A stretch of 64,000 nucleotides of DNA, from positions 124,001 through 188,000 of the forward strand of contig JALHNH010000002.1 in the NCBI GenBank assembly GCA_022843625.1, in the 5' to 3' direction. A model generated the notes under the pieces. It was given only the letters and a program-made list of their open reading frames with translations. It was not told where the DNA came from and made no database searches. Of the stretch, positions 53,530-62,864 are shown piece after piece. Made by a program: the position numbers and the translations under genes. Position 1 is the first letter of the stretch. Every line of letters starts with the position of its first letter. This DNA is from Bryobacter sp. Its GTDB lineage: Bacteria; Acidobacteriota; Terriglobia; Bryobacterales; Bryobacteraceae.

Positions 53530-54555
53530 ATGAGAATGTTTGCGTTTGTTTTGATTGTGAGTGGTTTGGGTTTGGGGCAAGGGTTGCCGCCGCTACCAGC
53601 GCCGATGGGGGTTCCAAAGCCGGGGCCTGTTACGGATGCCCCGTATGCGCCGCAACCGATTTTGCCTGGTGGTGTGGTGATTCCGCTTTATCCTCCGGGG
53701 AGCCCTTTCCTCAAAGCAGACAGGGTGAAGGAAGCCGAGGTTTACAACATGAGTGCGACAGTGCCGGGTCGCATTGTCAACATGGTGAACATCCACAATC
53801 CTTCGATTGAAGTGCATGTGGCGGAAAAAAACAACAATACCGGCGCGGTGATTATTCTGGCTGCCGGCGGAGGGCACAATACCTTGTATGTGGGGCCCGA
53901 GAGTGCGGACTTCGTTCACTATTTTTTCAATTACGGCATCAACACCGTGATCCTGCGGAACCGCTTGCGGAAGGATGGTTATGATGCGCGGGTGGATGCG
54001 GTGAACGATGCGCTGCAGGCGATCCGGTTGGTGCGGAGCTATGCCAAGGAGTTTAATTTTGACCCGAACAAGATCGGGATCATGGGGTTCTCGGCGGGGG
54101 CGGAATTGTCGGCTCCGGCGGCTGTTGAGTTCCTGGAGTTTGAGAAGAAGAATCCTGGGGTGAGTGCGCGGCCGGATTTTGCGGGGATTATTTATCCGGG
54201 CCCTACGCCGTTTGCTCGTGGCCGAGTTGCGCCGGAGATTCCAGCCAATGTGCCGCCTGCATTTATCGCGAGCCCTGGGAGTGGAGACCGTGTTCATGCG
54301 ATCTGGGCGATGGAGTATTACAGCGCGATGCTGATGAAGGGCGTGCCGAATATCGAGATGCACTTGTACGGCAATGGAGTGCATGGGGGCGCGATGACAG
54401 ACCGGCGCGGGATTCCGTTCGGGACCTGGCAGACGCGGTTTATTGAGTGGTTCCGGGACCTGGGCTTTTTGGAGAAGGCTGGCGTAGAGACGAAGGCGGC
54501 GCGAGATGTGGCTGAGTTTGTGAAGAATCCACCGAAGTTTCCGGGGCCTCGCTAG
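53530..54555 (+). CDS. Alpha/beta hydrolase, copy 2 of 3
   Basis: This is a 341-residue paralogue with signal peptide MRMFAFVLIVSGLGLG, nucleophile GFSAGAE and the likely catalytic His in YGNGVHGG. It is very close to copies 1 and 3 through the core (SYAKEFNFDPNKIGIMGFSA is shared by all three). The C-terminus ends KNPPKFPGPR. It lies 14 bases after copy 1, with the same leader DNA, and is followed at once by copy 3, so the three form one operon. The retained catalytic residues imply all are active. Confidence 0.9.
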   Translation: MRMFAFVLIVSGLGLGQGLPPLPAPMGVPKPGPVTDAPYAPQPILPGGVVIPLYPPGSPFLKADRVKEAEVYNMSATVPGRIVNMVNIHNPSIEVHVAEKNNNTGAVIILAAGGGHNTLYVGPESADFVHYFFNYGINTVILRNRLRKDGYDARVDAVNDALQAIRLVRSYAKEFNFDPNKIGIMGFSAGAELSAPAAVEFLEFEKKNPGVSARPDFAGIIYPGPTPFARGRVAPEIPANVPPAFIASPGSGDRVHAIWAMEYYSAMLMKGVPNIEMHLYGNGVHGGAMTDRRGIPFGTWQTRFIEWFRDLGFLEKAGVETKAARDVAEFVKNPPKFPGPR

Positions 54556-55575
54556 ATGATGCGAGCGATTGGTTTGCTCGTACTGGCGGCTGGGCTTTGT
54601 GTTGGGCAGAGATTGCCTGCGCCGATGGGGGTGCCGAAGCCGGGAGCTGTGACGGATGCTGCTTATGCGCCGCAGCCGCTGCTGCCTGGAGGTGTGGTGA
54701 TTCCGCTGTATCCGGCGGGGAGCCCTTTGTTGCATGCAGCAAAGGTTCGGGAGGCTGAGATTTACAACATGAGTGAGTCGGTGCCGGGGCGCATTGCCAG
54801 CATCGTTAGTATTCACAATCCTTCGATTGAAGTGCATGTGGCGGAGAAGTCGAATAACACTGGTGCGGTGATTATTCTGGCGGCTGGTGGCGGGCACAAC
54901 ACGCTGAACGTGGGGATGGGGAGTCTGGACTTTGTGCCTTACTTTTTCAACTACGGAATCAACACGGTGACCCTGAGGTATCGGTTGCGGAAAGATGGTT
55001 ATGATGCGCGCGTTGATGCTGTGAATGATGCTCTGCAGGCGGTGAAGCTGGTGAGGAGTTATGCGAAGGAATTCAACTTTGACCCTAACAAGATCGGGAT
55101 CATGGGGTTTTCGGCTGGTGCGGAGTTGTCGGCTCCCGCGGTGGTGGAATTTGTCCAGTTTGACAAGAAGAATCCTGGGGTGAGTTCCCGACCCGATTTT
55201 GCGGGGTTGATTTATCCGGGGCCGACGCCGTTCGCGCGGGGCCGGACAGCGCCGGAGATTCCTGCGAATGTGCCGCCTTCGTTTGTTGCGAGCCCTGGGA
55301 GTGGCGACCGGGTGCATGCAGTGTGGGCGATGGAGTATTACAGCGCGATGCTGATGAAGGGTGTGCCGAATATCGAGATGCACTTGTATGGGAAGGGGGT
55401 GCATGGTGGCGGGATGGCTGACCGGGAGGGGATTCCGTTCGGGACCTGGCAGACCCGGTTTATTGAGTGGTTTCGAGATCTTGGATTTTTAGAGAAGGCC
55501 GGGGTGGAAACGAAGGCGGCGCGGGATGTGGCGGAGTATGTGAAGAATCCGCCGAAGCTTGGTGGGCCACGCTAA
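54556..55575 (+). CDS. Alpha/beta hydrolase, copy 3 of 3
   Basis: This 339-residue paralogue starts directly after the TAG of copy 2 (a second ATG three bases on is also possible). The signal peptide is MRAIGLLVLAAGLCVGQ. The core is the same as in copy 2 with the nucleophile GFSAGAE and His in YGKGVHGG, and the ending KNPPKLGGPR shows copies 2 and 3 are nearest relatives. The leader differs from that of copies 1 and 2. Substrate unknown, probably an ester outside the cytoplasm. Confidence 0.9.
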   Translation: MMRAIGLLVLAAGLCVGQRLPAPMGVPKPGAVTDAAYAPQPLLPGGVVIPLYPAGSPLLHAAKVREAEIYNMSESVPGRIASIVSIHNPSIEVHVAEKSNNTGAVIILAAGGGHNTLNVGMGSLDFVPYFFNYGINTVTLRYRLRKDGYDARVDAVNDALQAVKLVRSYAKEFNFDPNKIGIMGFSAGAELSAPAVVEFVQFDKKNPGVSSRPDFAGLIYPGPTPFARGRTAPEIPANVPPSFVASPGSGDRVHAVWAMEYYSAMLMKGVPNIEMHLYGKGVHGGGMADREGIPFGTWQTRFIEWFRDLGFLEKAGVETKAARDVAEYVKNPPKLGGPR

Positions 55576-55601
55576 GGCCAGTGTTGCTTGAAGCGGAGAG
55601 C

Positions 55602-56276
55602 CTATTGTTGCGGGGTTTCGCGGAAGTGGTCGTCGATTAGGTTGGGGTTGGCTCCGTGGGCTAGCAGGGCTTGGGCTAGCTTTGTGTTGCCGAGCTTCGC
55701 GCATTCGTGGAGGGGCGTTACTCCGAGCCAGTTGGGGCGGCTTGGGTTGAGGCCGTTTTCGAGTAGCCAAAGTGCTTGGTCTATGGGGGTGTCGGCCGGG
55801 AGGACGCACTTGCTCAAAACGTCTGGTTGGTACTTGAGGGCGATCTCGACCATGCGCTTGTCTTTGAGGGGGAGGTGTTCGTGGATTTGTTCGTTTGGGT
55901 TGGCCTGGAGAGTGGCTTCGATGTAGTCGTAGTTGAGGTCGTAGCAGGCGATGTCGACTCCGAGGATTCCTCCTTTGGTAGCGATCAGGTCTTGAATCTC
56001 TTCGGGGGCATTCCTTGCTGCCCAGACGCAGTTGCCTGAGGAATCTACCATCGAGTTGACGTTGGCGCCGTAGTCGATCAGGAGCTTGACTATCTCCCAG
56101 TGCTGGCCGCCGATGGCGTCTCTGAGCGCGGCGCCGTTGGGGGCTATGGGTTCGGGGAGGTTGGGGTTGGCTCCTTGTTCGAGGAGGTACTTTACTACTT
56201 CGAGGTGGCCTTGCCCCGCGGCATTTCTAAGGGGAGCTGAGTTGTAGAAGCCGTGGTACGGGGGGAGTTCATTCAT
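55602..56276 (-). CDS. Ankyrin-repeat protein, downstream part of a split gene
   Basis: This is 224 residues from the first available ATG, with ankyrin repeats such as APLRNAAGQGHLEVVKYLLE, ALRDAIGGQHWEIVKLLIDY and TPLHECAKLGNTKLAQALLA. The same frame is open for a further 40 codons upstream and reads as ankyrin sequence (VLIGYLLAKGANYDISTAAR) back to the TAA that ends the preceding ORF. No ATG, GTG or TTG exists in those 40 codons. This is therefore the second part of one ancestral gene. It may be translated only by read-through or re-initiation, or not at all. Confidence 0.7.
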   Translation of the reverse strand: MNELPPYHGFYNSAPLRNAAGQGHLEVVKYLLEQGANPNLPEPIAPNGAALRDAIGGQHWEIVKLLIDYGANVNSMVDSSGNCVWAARNAPEEIQDLIATKGGILGVDIACYDLNYDYIEATLQANPNEQIHEHLPLKDKRMVEIALKYQPDVLSKCVLPADTPIDQALWLLENGLNPSRPNWLGVTPLHECAKLGNTKLAQALLAHGANPNLIDDHFRETPQQ

Positions 56277-56396
56277 GTGATGGACTAGGCGCTTGACTTG
56301 ATCCAGGTCGCCTAGTCTGGCGGCGGTGGAGATGTCGTAGTTTGCGCCTTTGGCGAGGAGGTAGCCGATCAGGACTTGGTGGGGGCGGAGCGTGTC

Positions 56397-57020
56397 TTAG
56401 GGGACGTCTCGCCAGCCGCGGTAATGGTAGTCGCCATTGGTGAGGTTGATGGGGCGGGCTCCGTCGGCGCGCATGGCGTCTATGTTTGCTCCTCGATCGA
56501 GGAGGAGGTCGATTAGGGGGAGGTTGCGGGTCATGACGGCCCAGTGGAGGGGGAGGTTGGCGCGGCGGTCGCCGGTGTGGATGAGGTGGGGCTTCTCGTC
56601 GAGGAGTTTGATGATGGCGGGGAGCTTGCGTTCGCGGATGAGTTGGGAGAGGGGTTCGGCGTCTTCTGAGATGTTGTACTTTGCCGCTATCCGGGAATCG
56701 AGGAGGTGGAGGATTTCGGTTTGTTGGCGTTCTTCGAGGAGGTCTCGCAGGTTCGAGTAAGTGAAGTCGTCGCAGAAGGGGGAGGCTCCGAGATCGAGGA
56801 GGTGGCTGGCGATGGCCAAGTGATTTTCGCGGAGGGCGAAGTGGAGGGGAGTGTAGTAGTGGATGCTGGCCTGGAAGAGGTTGGGGTGCTCGTTCGCGAG
56901 GAGTTTGACTTCTGCGAGGTTGCCGTCGTGGCAGGCCTTGAAGAAGGCCCAGATCTGGTCGCTAGTTGCGCCGGTTAGGGGATCCAAGTCATTTGAGTTG
57001 AGGTGCTCGGGCTTGGTCAT
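56397..57020 (-). CDS. Ankyrin-repeat protein, upstream part of a split gene
   Basis: This is 207 residues with ankyrin-type helices (TPLHFALRENHLAIASHLLD, LPLHWAVMTRNLPLIDLLLD). It ends GDYHYRGWRDVP followed by TAA. I recall longer relatives that continue past the WRDVP motif with more repeats, and here the next codons in the same frame do exactly that. The stop is a single codon; without it the protein would be about 472 residues. Ankyrin proteins mediate protein binding. It is separated from clpC by a hairpin. Confidence 0.7.
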   Translation of the reverse strand: MTKPEHLNSNDLDPLTGATSDQIWAFFKACHDGNLAEVKLLANEHPNLFQASIHYYTPLHFALRENHLAIASHLLDLGASPFCDDFTYSNLRDLLEERQQTEILHLLDSRIAAKYNISEDAEPLSQLIRERKLPAIIKLLDEKPHLIHTGDRRANLPLHWAVMTRNLPLIDLLLDRGANIDAMRADGARPINLTNGDYHYRGWRDVP

Positions 57021-57032
57021 TGCCTAATTGTA

Positions 57033-57058
57033 AAGCCTCCCCCGAGGAGGGGAGGCTT
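57033..57058 (-). terminator. Intrinsic-type terminator after clpC
   Basis: AAGCCTCCCC and GGGGAGGCTT form a perfect 10-base stem with a 6-base loop. On the minus strand it is followed by TTACAATTA, making it a reasonable terminator for the clpC transcript. Confidence 0.8.
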
Positions 57059-57083
57059 CATAGTTTTGAGTCTCTCTTTGGGG

Positions 57084-59561
57084 CTAGAAGGTATAGAGAG
57101 CCGTGCCTTCTGTTGGGGGGGCTGGTGCGCCGGCACCGACAAGAGCCGCTTCGGCGTCCTGGATCGGACGGACGAAGAGACCGGTGTCGCTCAGGTACAC
57201 CTCAAGCTCGCTGGGGCGAGTGAGGCTGCCCTGGATGAGAGCTTCTGAGAGCGGATCTTCGATGTACTTCTGGAGAGCGCGGCGGAGCGGACGTGCGCCG
57301 TAGCTGCGGTCGACCAGGGTCTTCTCGAGGATGTACTTGGCGGCCTCGACCGTGAGGCGGATCTTGATCTGCTTGGCAACCAGGTTTACGTTGATCTGGT
57401 CTACGAGCAGGTGCATGATCTGCAGCAGGTCTTCGTCAACCAGCGAGGTGAAGAGAATCACTTCGTCGAGGCGATTGAGGAATTCAGGGTTGAAAGCCCG
57501 CTTGACCTCCTGCATAACCTGATCTTCGACCTTGGGTGCCATGCCCTTCTCGACAGGGGCGTCGAAGCCGATGCCCTTCTTCTTATCGAGGAAGCGTGCA
57601 CCGAGGTTAGACGTCATGATGATGATCGTGTTCTTGAAATCGACCGTGTTGCCAAGGCCGTCGGTGAGTTGACCGTCTTCAAAAACCTGGAGCAGGATGT
57701 TATACACATCCGGGTGAGCCTTTTCGATTTCATCGAGAAGAATGATCGAGTAGGGGTTGCGCTTCACGCGTTCGGTGAGCTGGCCGCCCTCCTCGTAGCC
57801 GACGTATCCGGGAGGGGAGCCGATGAGCTTCGAGACTGAATGCTTCTCCATGAACTCGGACATATCGAAGCGGATGAGGGATTTTTCGCTGCCGAAGAGG
57901 AAGTCTGCGAGTGCTCGGGCGACCTCTGTCTTGCCTACGCCCGTGGGGCCAAGGAAGAGGAAGCTGCCGGCTGGGCGCTTCGGTGATTTCAGGCCAGCGC
58001 GCGAGCGGCGGATGGCTCGGGCGAGTGCGCCGATGGCACGCTCCTGGCTGATGACGCGCTTGTGGAGCTCTTCTTCAATACGGAGGAGCTTTGAAACTTC
58101 TTCTTCGCGGATGGCTGTCATTGGGACGCCGGTCCAGCGGGCGACTACGTCCTCGATGTCGTCCTTGGTGACTACGCCAGTGGAGGTGTCATCGAGGTTG
58201 TACTTCTCGCGCAGGACGCGAAGGTTTTCACGTTCTTTGCGCTCTTCGTCGGAATAGAAGCGAGCCTTCTCGAACTCGTGGTTGGCAATGGCGTTCTCCA
58301 TGCGGTGCACGATGAACTTGATGCGCTTCTGGATGTCGGCGATGTCGGGCGGAAGAGTGGTTTGACGGAGCTTGACGCGGGCACCAGCTTCGTCGATCAA
58401 GTCGATGGCCTTGTCCGGCAGGAAGCGATCTGGAATAAAGCGGTTGGACGCGTAGACGGCGGTTTCGATCGAATCGTCGGTGTAGGCTACAGCGTGGAAT
58501 TTCTCGTAGCGTTCTTTGATGCCCATGAGGATACGGATGGCATCGGATTCATTGGGGGGCGGAACCTTTACGGCCTGGAAGCGGCGCTCGAGGGAGCGAT
58601 CCTTTTCGATCGACTTGCGGAACTCGGCTGGCGTGGTTGCGCCGATGCACTGGATTTCGCCACGGCTGAGCGCGGGCTTGAGGATGTTGGCGGCGTCGAG
58701 TGAGCCTTCGGCAGAACCTGCGCCGACGAGGGTGTGAAGTTCGTCGATGAAGATGATGGCGTTTTGATTCTCCATCAGCTCTTTCATGATTGTCTTGAGG
58801 CGCTCTTCGAACTGGCCACGGTATTTGGTGCCAGCGACGATGAGCGACAGGTCGAGGGCGAGAATACGCTTGTCGGCGAGGAAGCTGGGCACTTCGCCGT
58901 CGGCGATGCGCTGGGCAAGGCCTTCGACAATGGCAGTCTTACCTACGCCGGGTTCCCCAATGAGAACCGGGTTGTTTTTGGTGCGGCGGCAGAGGATCTG
59001 GATCACACGGTCGAGCTCGTGATCGCGGCCGATGAGCGGATCGAGGGTGCCATCAAGGGCGACCTGGGTGAGGTCACGTGAGAACTCGTTGAGGAGGCTT
59101 GATTCTTTAGTGCGGCTGGTGGCTACTTTTTCGCTCGAGCTGCGAGCGATTTCTTCGCGGACTTGGGACAGACGCAGACCACGCTCGTGCAGCAGTTCTG
59201 CGGCGTAGCATTTTTCTTCACGGAGGATGCCGAGCAGAAGGTGCTCAGTGCCGATGTGTTTGTGGTTGAGCCGTTCTGCTTCTTCTGCACCATAGGCCAG
59301 GACGCGCTTGCACTCGTGGCTGAGCGGGAGGTCAACCGAGGTGGAGACCTTCTCGCGAATGGTAGTGTGGGCTTCGATCTGTTTCCGGATCGACTCAATG
59401 GCGGCTTGCGAGCGCAGGAAGCGGTTGGCGAGGGCCTTGTCTTCCCGCAAAAGCCCGAGCAACAAATGCTCGGTTTCAATATACGGACTGCCAAACTGGC
59501 TCGCCTCATAACGGGCGAAAAAGATGACGCGCCGTGCCTTCTCTGTATAACGCTCAAACAT
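57084..59561 (-). CDS. clpC: ATP-dependent Clp protease ATP-binding subunit ClpC
   Basis: This is an 825-residue AAA+ unfoldase. It has a double Clp N-domain (HLLLGLLRE and [11 protein letters not shown] repeats), a first ATPase with Walker A GEPGVGKT, a middle region holding a UVR-like motif ([15 protein letters not shown]), and a second ATPase with GPTGVGKT and [20 protein letters not shown]. The loop GIGFD corresponds to the ClpP-docking tripeptide. It should unfold substrates for ClpP; clpP and mcsAB are not in the window. The ATG is preceded by GGAGG at 9 bases; an upstream frame extension was rejected. The start overlaps the end of the LolD-type gene by 8 bases. Confidence 0.95.
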   Translation of the reverse strand: MFERYTEKARRVIFFARYEASQFGSPYIETEHLLLGLLREDKALANRFLRSQAAIESIRKQIEAHTTIREKVSTSVDLPLSHECKRVLAYGAEEAERLNHKHIGTEHLLLGILREEKCYAAELLHERGLRLSQVREEIARSSSEKVATSRTKESSLLNEFSRDLTQVALDGTLDPLIGRDHELDRVIQILCRRTKNNPVLIGEPGVGKTAIVEGLAQRIADGEVPSFLADKRILALDLSLIVAGTKYRGQFEERLKTIMKELMENQNAIIFIDELHTLVGAGSAEGSLDAANILKPALSRGEIQCIGATTPAEFRKSIEKDRSLERRFQAVKVPPPNESDAIRILMGIKERYEKFHAVAYTDDSIETAVYASNRFIPDRFLPDKAIDLIDEAGARVKLRQTTLPPDIADIQKRIKFIVHRMENAIANHEFEKARFYSDEERKERENLRVLREKYNLDDTSTGVVTKDDIEDVVARWTGVPMTAIREEEVSKLLRIEEELHKRVISQERAIGALARAIRRSRAGLKSPKRPAGSFLFLGPTGVGKTEVARALADFLFGSEKSLIRFDMSEFMEKHSVSKLIGSPPGYVGYEEGGQLTERVKRNPYSIILLDEIEKAHPDVYNILLQVFEDGQLTDGLGNTVDFKNTIIIMTSNLGARFLDKKKGIGFDAPVEKGMAPKVEDQVMQEVKRAFNPEFLNRLDEVILFTSLVDEDLLQIMHLLVDQINVNLVAKQIKIRLTVEAAKYILEKTLVDRSYGARPLRRALQKYIEDPLSEALIQGSLTRPSELEVYLSDTGLFVRPIQDAEAALVGAGAPAPPTEGTALYTF

Positions 59562-60282
59562 GGCTTTGTGCCTCCATTGTAACTGCTCTGTAAGGGGGGA
59601 GATTGGACTCGATTGCAAAAAGACCGCCCTTGGCGAGGCGCAGCGTGCGGGTGCAGCGGCTGGCGAGGGCGGAACTGTGGGTGACGATCACACTGGTCAA
59701 TTGAAACTGTGCCTGAAGACGCTCGAGCAAATCGAGGATTTGCGAAGCTGTCTGTTCATCCAGATTCCCGGTGGGCTCGTCGGCTAGTAAATATTTTGGC
59801 TGGCCGACCAGGGCACGGGCGAGGACGACACGTTGTTGCTCACCGCCGGAGAGTTCTCCGGCCCGGTGTTCAAAGCGGGCGGCGAGGCCGACCTCGGCGA
59901 GCATCTTTTCGGCTTTGGGTTGGGCTGTGGAAGGATCTTCGCCACGGACCAGGAGAGGCATCATGACGTTTTCTAATGCGGTGAATTCTGGGAGGAGGCT
60001 CTGGACCTGCCATACGAAGCCGATTTCACGATTGCGGAAGTCTGCAAGTTCGCGCTGGTTGAGGCGGGTGATGTCGGTGTCCCCGAAGCGGATAGCGCCA
60101 CCGGTAGGGGTGTCGAGGCCACCGAGGAGATGCAGGAGAGTAGATTTGCCAGCGCCAGATTCACCGATCAGCGCCAGACGTTCTCCAGGATTGACCACAA
60201 AGGTCATATCGGCAAATATCGTCAGCTCGTTAGCACCGCGATAGGTCTTGGCCAGACTTTCGACACTGATGGAGTTTGACAT
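59554..60282 (-). CDS. LolD/MacB-type ABC transporter ATP-binding protein
   Basis: This is a 242-residue ATPase with Walker A GESGAGKST, the signature LSGGEQQRV and Walker B YLLADEPTGNLD, plus VIVTHSSALASRC as the switch His. The sequence type is that of LolD and FtsE/MacB partners, which drive FtsX-like permeases (lipoprotein release or export). No permease gene is adjacent in the window; upstream is a divergent aldo/keto reductase. The chosen ATG MSNSIS is at the usual place; the open frame extends 50 codons upstream without support. It is translationally coupled to clpC. Confidence 0.9.
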   Translation of the reverse strand: MSNSISVESLAKTYRGANELTIFADMTFVVNPGERLALIGESGAGKSTLLHLLGGLDTPTGGAIRFGDTDITRLNQRELADFRNREIGFVWQVQSLLPEFTALENVMMPLLVRGEDPSTAQPKAEKMLAEVGLAARFEHRAGELSGGEQQRVVLARALVGQPKYLLADEPTGNLDEQTASQILDLLERLQAQFQLTSVIVTHSSALASRCTRTLRLAKGGLFAIESNLPPYRAVTMEAQSHV

Positions 60283-60471
60283 TAGCGAGAGTCCCTGTAT
60301 GAATTGATTCTCGCAGGTCTCGATTGGTTGCGGGGTTAGACGATTGGGGAGGTGGGAGGGAGGAGCATTTGCCAACTGGTGGTCGCGTGACTCAGTTTGG
60401 TCATGGCAAACAAGCCATCCTGCTTGAATCACATGAAACCCGTTTGGCAGGGGGATTGCCTAATCATCCAC

Positions 60472-61443
60472 ATGCAAAGAAGACGAATACTACACGCAAT
60501 GGCTGGTTTGGGAATAGCCGCCACGGGAAATGCGCAGACCGGCATCATGCCTTCCAGGCAATTCGGGAAAACGGCCGAAAGGGTTTCTGTGATTGGACTC
60601 GGCGGATATCACATAGGCATACCGAAGGATGCTTCGGTGGGGATCCAGATTGTGCGGACCGCAATTGATCAAGGAATCAACTTTATGGACAATTGCTGGG
60701 ACTATCACGACGGTGAGAGCGAACGCCGGATGGGGATGGCTCTGGGCGATGGATACCGGAAGAAGGTTTTTCTGATGACGAAGTTCGACGGGCGTACCAA
60801 AGCTTCCACATTGCGGCAAATTGATGAATCGCTGAAGCGACTGCAGACCGATCACATCGATCTGATGCAGTATCACGAAAACATTCGTATGGAAGATCCC
60901 GACCGCTTCTTTGCTGCGGATGGGCCACTTGAAGCGCTGCAAGAGGCGAAGAAGGCGGGGAAGATTCGTTTTATTGGCTTTACCGGACATAAGGATCCGG
61001 CGGTGCATCTGAGGATGTTAGAGATGGCGACCAAACACAGCTTTCATTTCGACTCCTGCCAGATGCCCTTAAATGTCATGGATGCGCACTTCCGGAGCTT
61101 TGAAAAGCTGGTGTTGCCCAAGTTGGTGAGCTCGGGCATCGCCGTACTGGGGATGAAGCCGATTGCCAGTGGAAAAATCCTGGAAAGCAAGACGGTGAGC
61201 GCGGTGGAATGCCTGGACTATGCGCTGAATCTTCCCACCACCGTGGTAATCACGGGGTGCGAAAGTCTGGAGAGGTTGCAGCAGGCGATTGCCGCCGGGC
61301 GCAATCACAAGCCGATGGATGCTGCGAAAGTGGCCGCATTACTCAGTAAAACTAAAACGGCAGCGATGGACGGCAAGTTTGAGACGTTCAAGACGACGAC
61401 GGAACACGATGGGACTGCCAAGAATCCACTCTGGATGAGCTGA
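60472..61443 (+). CDS. Aldo/keto reductase, exported type
   Basis: This is a 323-residue NAD(P)H-dependent oxidoreductase. It opens MQRRRILHAMAGLGIAATGN, a twin-arginine-like leader common among acidobacterial AKRs. The AKR core shows NCWDYHDGESERRMGMAL with the catalytic Asp/Tyr region, KVFLMTKFDGR with the Lys and DLMQYHE with the His. Downstream GKIRFIGFTGHKDP and VLGMKPIASGKIL fit the family. Upstream in-frame starts precede the leader and were not chosen. It probably reduces a sugar or carbonyl compound; the substrate is unknown. It is divergent from the LolD-type gene. Confidence 0.87.
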   Translation: MQRRRILHAMAGLGIAATGNAQTGIMPSRQFGKTAERVSVIGLGGYHIGIPKDASVGIQIVRTAIDQGINFMDNCWDYHDGESERRMGMALGDGYRKKVFLMTKFDGRTKASTLRQIDESLKRLQTDHIDLMQYHENIRMEDPDRFFAADGPLEALQEAKKAGKIRFIGFTGHKDPAVHLRMLEMATKHSFHFDSCQMPLNVMDAHFRSFEKLVLPKLVSSGIAVLGMKPIASGKILESKTVSAVECLDYALNLPTTVVITGCESLERLQQAIAAGRNHKPMDAAKVAALLSKTKTAAMDGKFETFKTTTEHDGTAKNPLWMS

Positions 61444-61468
61444 AGAGTGTGGATGCTATAAAAGTGAG

Positions 61469-62497
61469 ATGATTTTTCGGACAGTTTTTGCACTTGCCTT
61501 CTCGGCGTTGCTGGTATTTGGGCAGGAGGTGAGGACGACTGCCCCGACGCCATCAAGTGGCGCTGCGGGCCGTGATCATGGGGCAGATATCCTGATTCGT
61601 GCATTGACGGTGCAGAAGTGGTACGCGCAGCTTGGGGACATCGCGGAGGTAAATGAGATCCGGTATACAAGCGCGCCACCGCACAAGCCTTCGAATCCAA
61701 CTGCGCCGGGAGCCAGGAATCCGCTGATCATTCATGCGATGACGTTTGTGCCCAAGAATCTGGACCGGACGAAGAAGCATCCTCTCATCGTCTTTGCCCA
61801 TCAGGGCATCCATAGCGATTTTGGGCGCGATCATGAGTTTGGGGCGGTGCGGGAGTTGGTTCAGCAGGGCTATACGGTGATTGGCCCGGATTATCGCGGG
61901 AGCACCGGGTATGGGCCTCGTCACTACAACGAGATCGATTACGGCGGTCTTGAAGTTGAGGATGTGTTTCAAGCGCGGGAGTGGATGCTGGAGAACTATG
62001 AGTTTCTCGATGCCAAGAGAGTCGGGATGATTGGTTGGAGCCATGGGGGAATGATCACGCTAATGAATGTGTTGCAGCATCCGGGAGCTTACGCGGCAGC
62101 TTATGCAGGGGTTCCGGTGACAGATCTGGTGTTGCGCCTTGGTTATCACGATGCTGGTTATCAGGCCATATTTTCTGCGCCGCAACATATCGGGAAAACC
62201 GTGCAAGGAGATATCCAGGAATATCTGAAGCGCTCGCCGATTACGCATGCCGACAAACTGGAGACGCCGTTGTTGATTCACGGGAACACGAATGATGAAG
62301 ATGTGAACGTGATCGAGGTAGAGCGCTTTGTGCAGGCGCTGAAGGCGGCGGGGAAGAAGTTTGAGTACAAGATTTATGAGAATGCGCCTGGTGGGCATGA
62401 GTTTGGGCGACTGGATACGAAGCTGGCCCGCGAGTCTCGCCGGGCCGTATATTTGTTCCTGGCTGGATATCTGAAGCCGGTGCGGCCTGTTAAGTAG
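61469..62497 (+). CDS. Prolyl-oligopeptidase-like (S9/DLH-type) alpha/beta hydrolase
   Basis: This is a 342-residue secreted hydrolase with signal peptide MIFRTVFALAFSALLVFGQE. The catalytic serine is in GWSHGG, the Asp is in GNTNDEDV and the His is in GGHEFG. The segment IGPDYRGSTGYG is typical of S9-type prolyl oligopeptidases and acyl-peptide hydrolases, here without the propeller domain. It probably cleaves peptides or esters in the periplasm. It lies 25 bases after the aldo/keto reductase and may share its transcript. The end overlaps the convergent DUF2834 gene by 8 bases. Confidence 0.88.
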   Translation: MIFRTVFALAFSALLVFGQEVRTTAPTPSSGAAGRDHGADILIRALTVQKWYAQLGDIAEVNEIRYTSAPPHKPSNPTAPGARNPLIIHAMTFVPKNLDRTKKHPLIVFAHQGIHSDFGRDHEFGAVRELVQQGYTVIGPDYRGSTGYGPRHYNEIDYGGLEVEDVFQAREWMLENYEFLDAKRVGMIGWSHGGMITLMNVLQHPGAYAAAYAGVPVTDLVLRLGYHDAGYQAIFSAPQHIGKTVQGDIQEYLKRSPITHADKLETPLLIHGNTNDEDVNVIEVERFVQALKAAGKKFEYKIYENAPGGHEFGRLDTKLARESRRAVYLFLAGYLKPVRPVK

Positions 62498-62777
62498 TGG
62501 GTTGTTTGCGGGTGAATAGATAGAGCAGCGGGCCGAAGGAGCCGGTGGCTAGAGTGAGTGCGATCCAGGGCCAGGGGTTGCGTCCTGTGGCTTTGGCATC
62601 TTGCCACATCCAGACCATGAAGAGTGTGAGGGCGATGACCAAGTCTGCGAAGACCTGGCCTGCCCCGTAGCTTTGGAAGTTTGGCTCGAGAATGCCCCAG
62701 AAGCCGTGGTGCCAGAGGGCTAAGGCGGTGAGGGCGCTGAAGGGGATGAGGATCAGGGTGAGGATTGTGCGTGGCAT
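62490..62777 (-). CDS. DUF2834 membrane protein
   Basis: This is a 95-residue integral membrane protein with three hydrophobic helices (PRTILTLILIPFSALTALAL, FADLVIALTLFMVWMWQDAK, WPWIALTLATGSFGPLLYLF). The middle segment WMWQDAKATGRNPWPWI is the hallmark of DUF2834. Function unknown. It is divergent from the HTH regulator with two short palindromes between, so it may be regulated by it. Confidence 0.85.
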   Translation of the reverse strand: MPRTILTLILIPFSALTALALWHHGFWGILEPNFQSYGAGQVFADLVIALTLFMVWMWQDAKATGRNPWPWIALTLATGSFGPLLYLFTRKQPTT

Positions 62778-62800
62778 CTTGGTTTCAGTATTGGGCGGGT

Positions 62801-62828
62801 AGGTTATAACCGCAATTACCTCAGAGGT
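62801..62828. promoter_or_regulatory. Two small palindromes in the DUF2834/HTH divergent promoter
   Basis: GGTTATAACC (62802-62811) is a perfect palindrome and ACCTCAGAGGT (62818-62828) is perfect around a central A. The centres are about 16 bases apart. They share AGGTTA half-sites. Candidate operator for the adjacent HTH regulator; inferred. Confidence 0.45.
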
Positions 62829-62864
62829 TATTGAATTGCTGCCAGAGCGTGGTTCAATCGAGCT

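Noticed and set aside
53593..55404. A 603-codon minus-strand frame opposite the hydrolase genes
   Set aside because: It spans two real genes, is rich in Arg/His/Pro and has no motif. The plus-strand copies retain catalytic residues.
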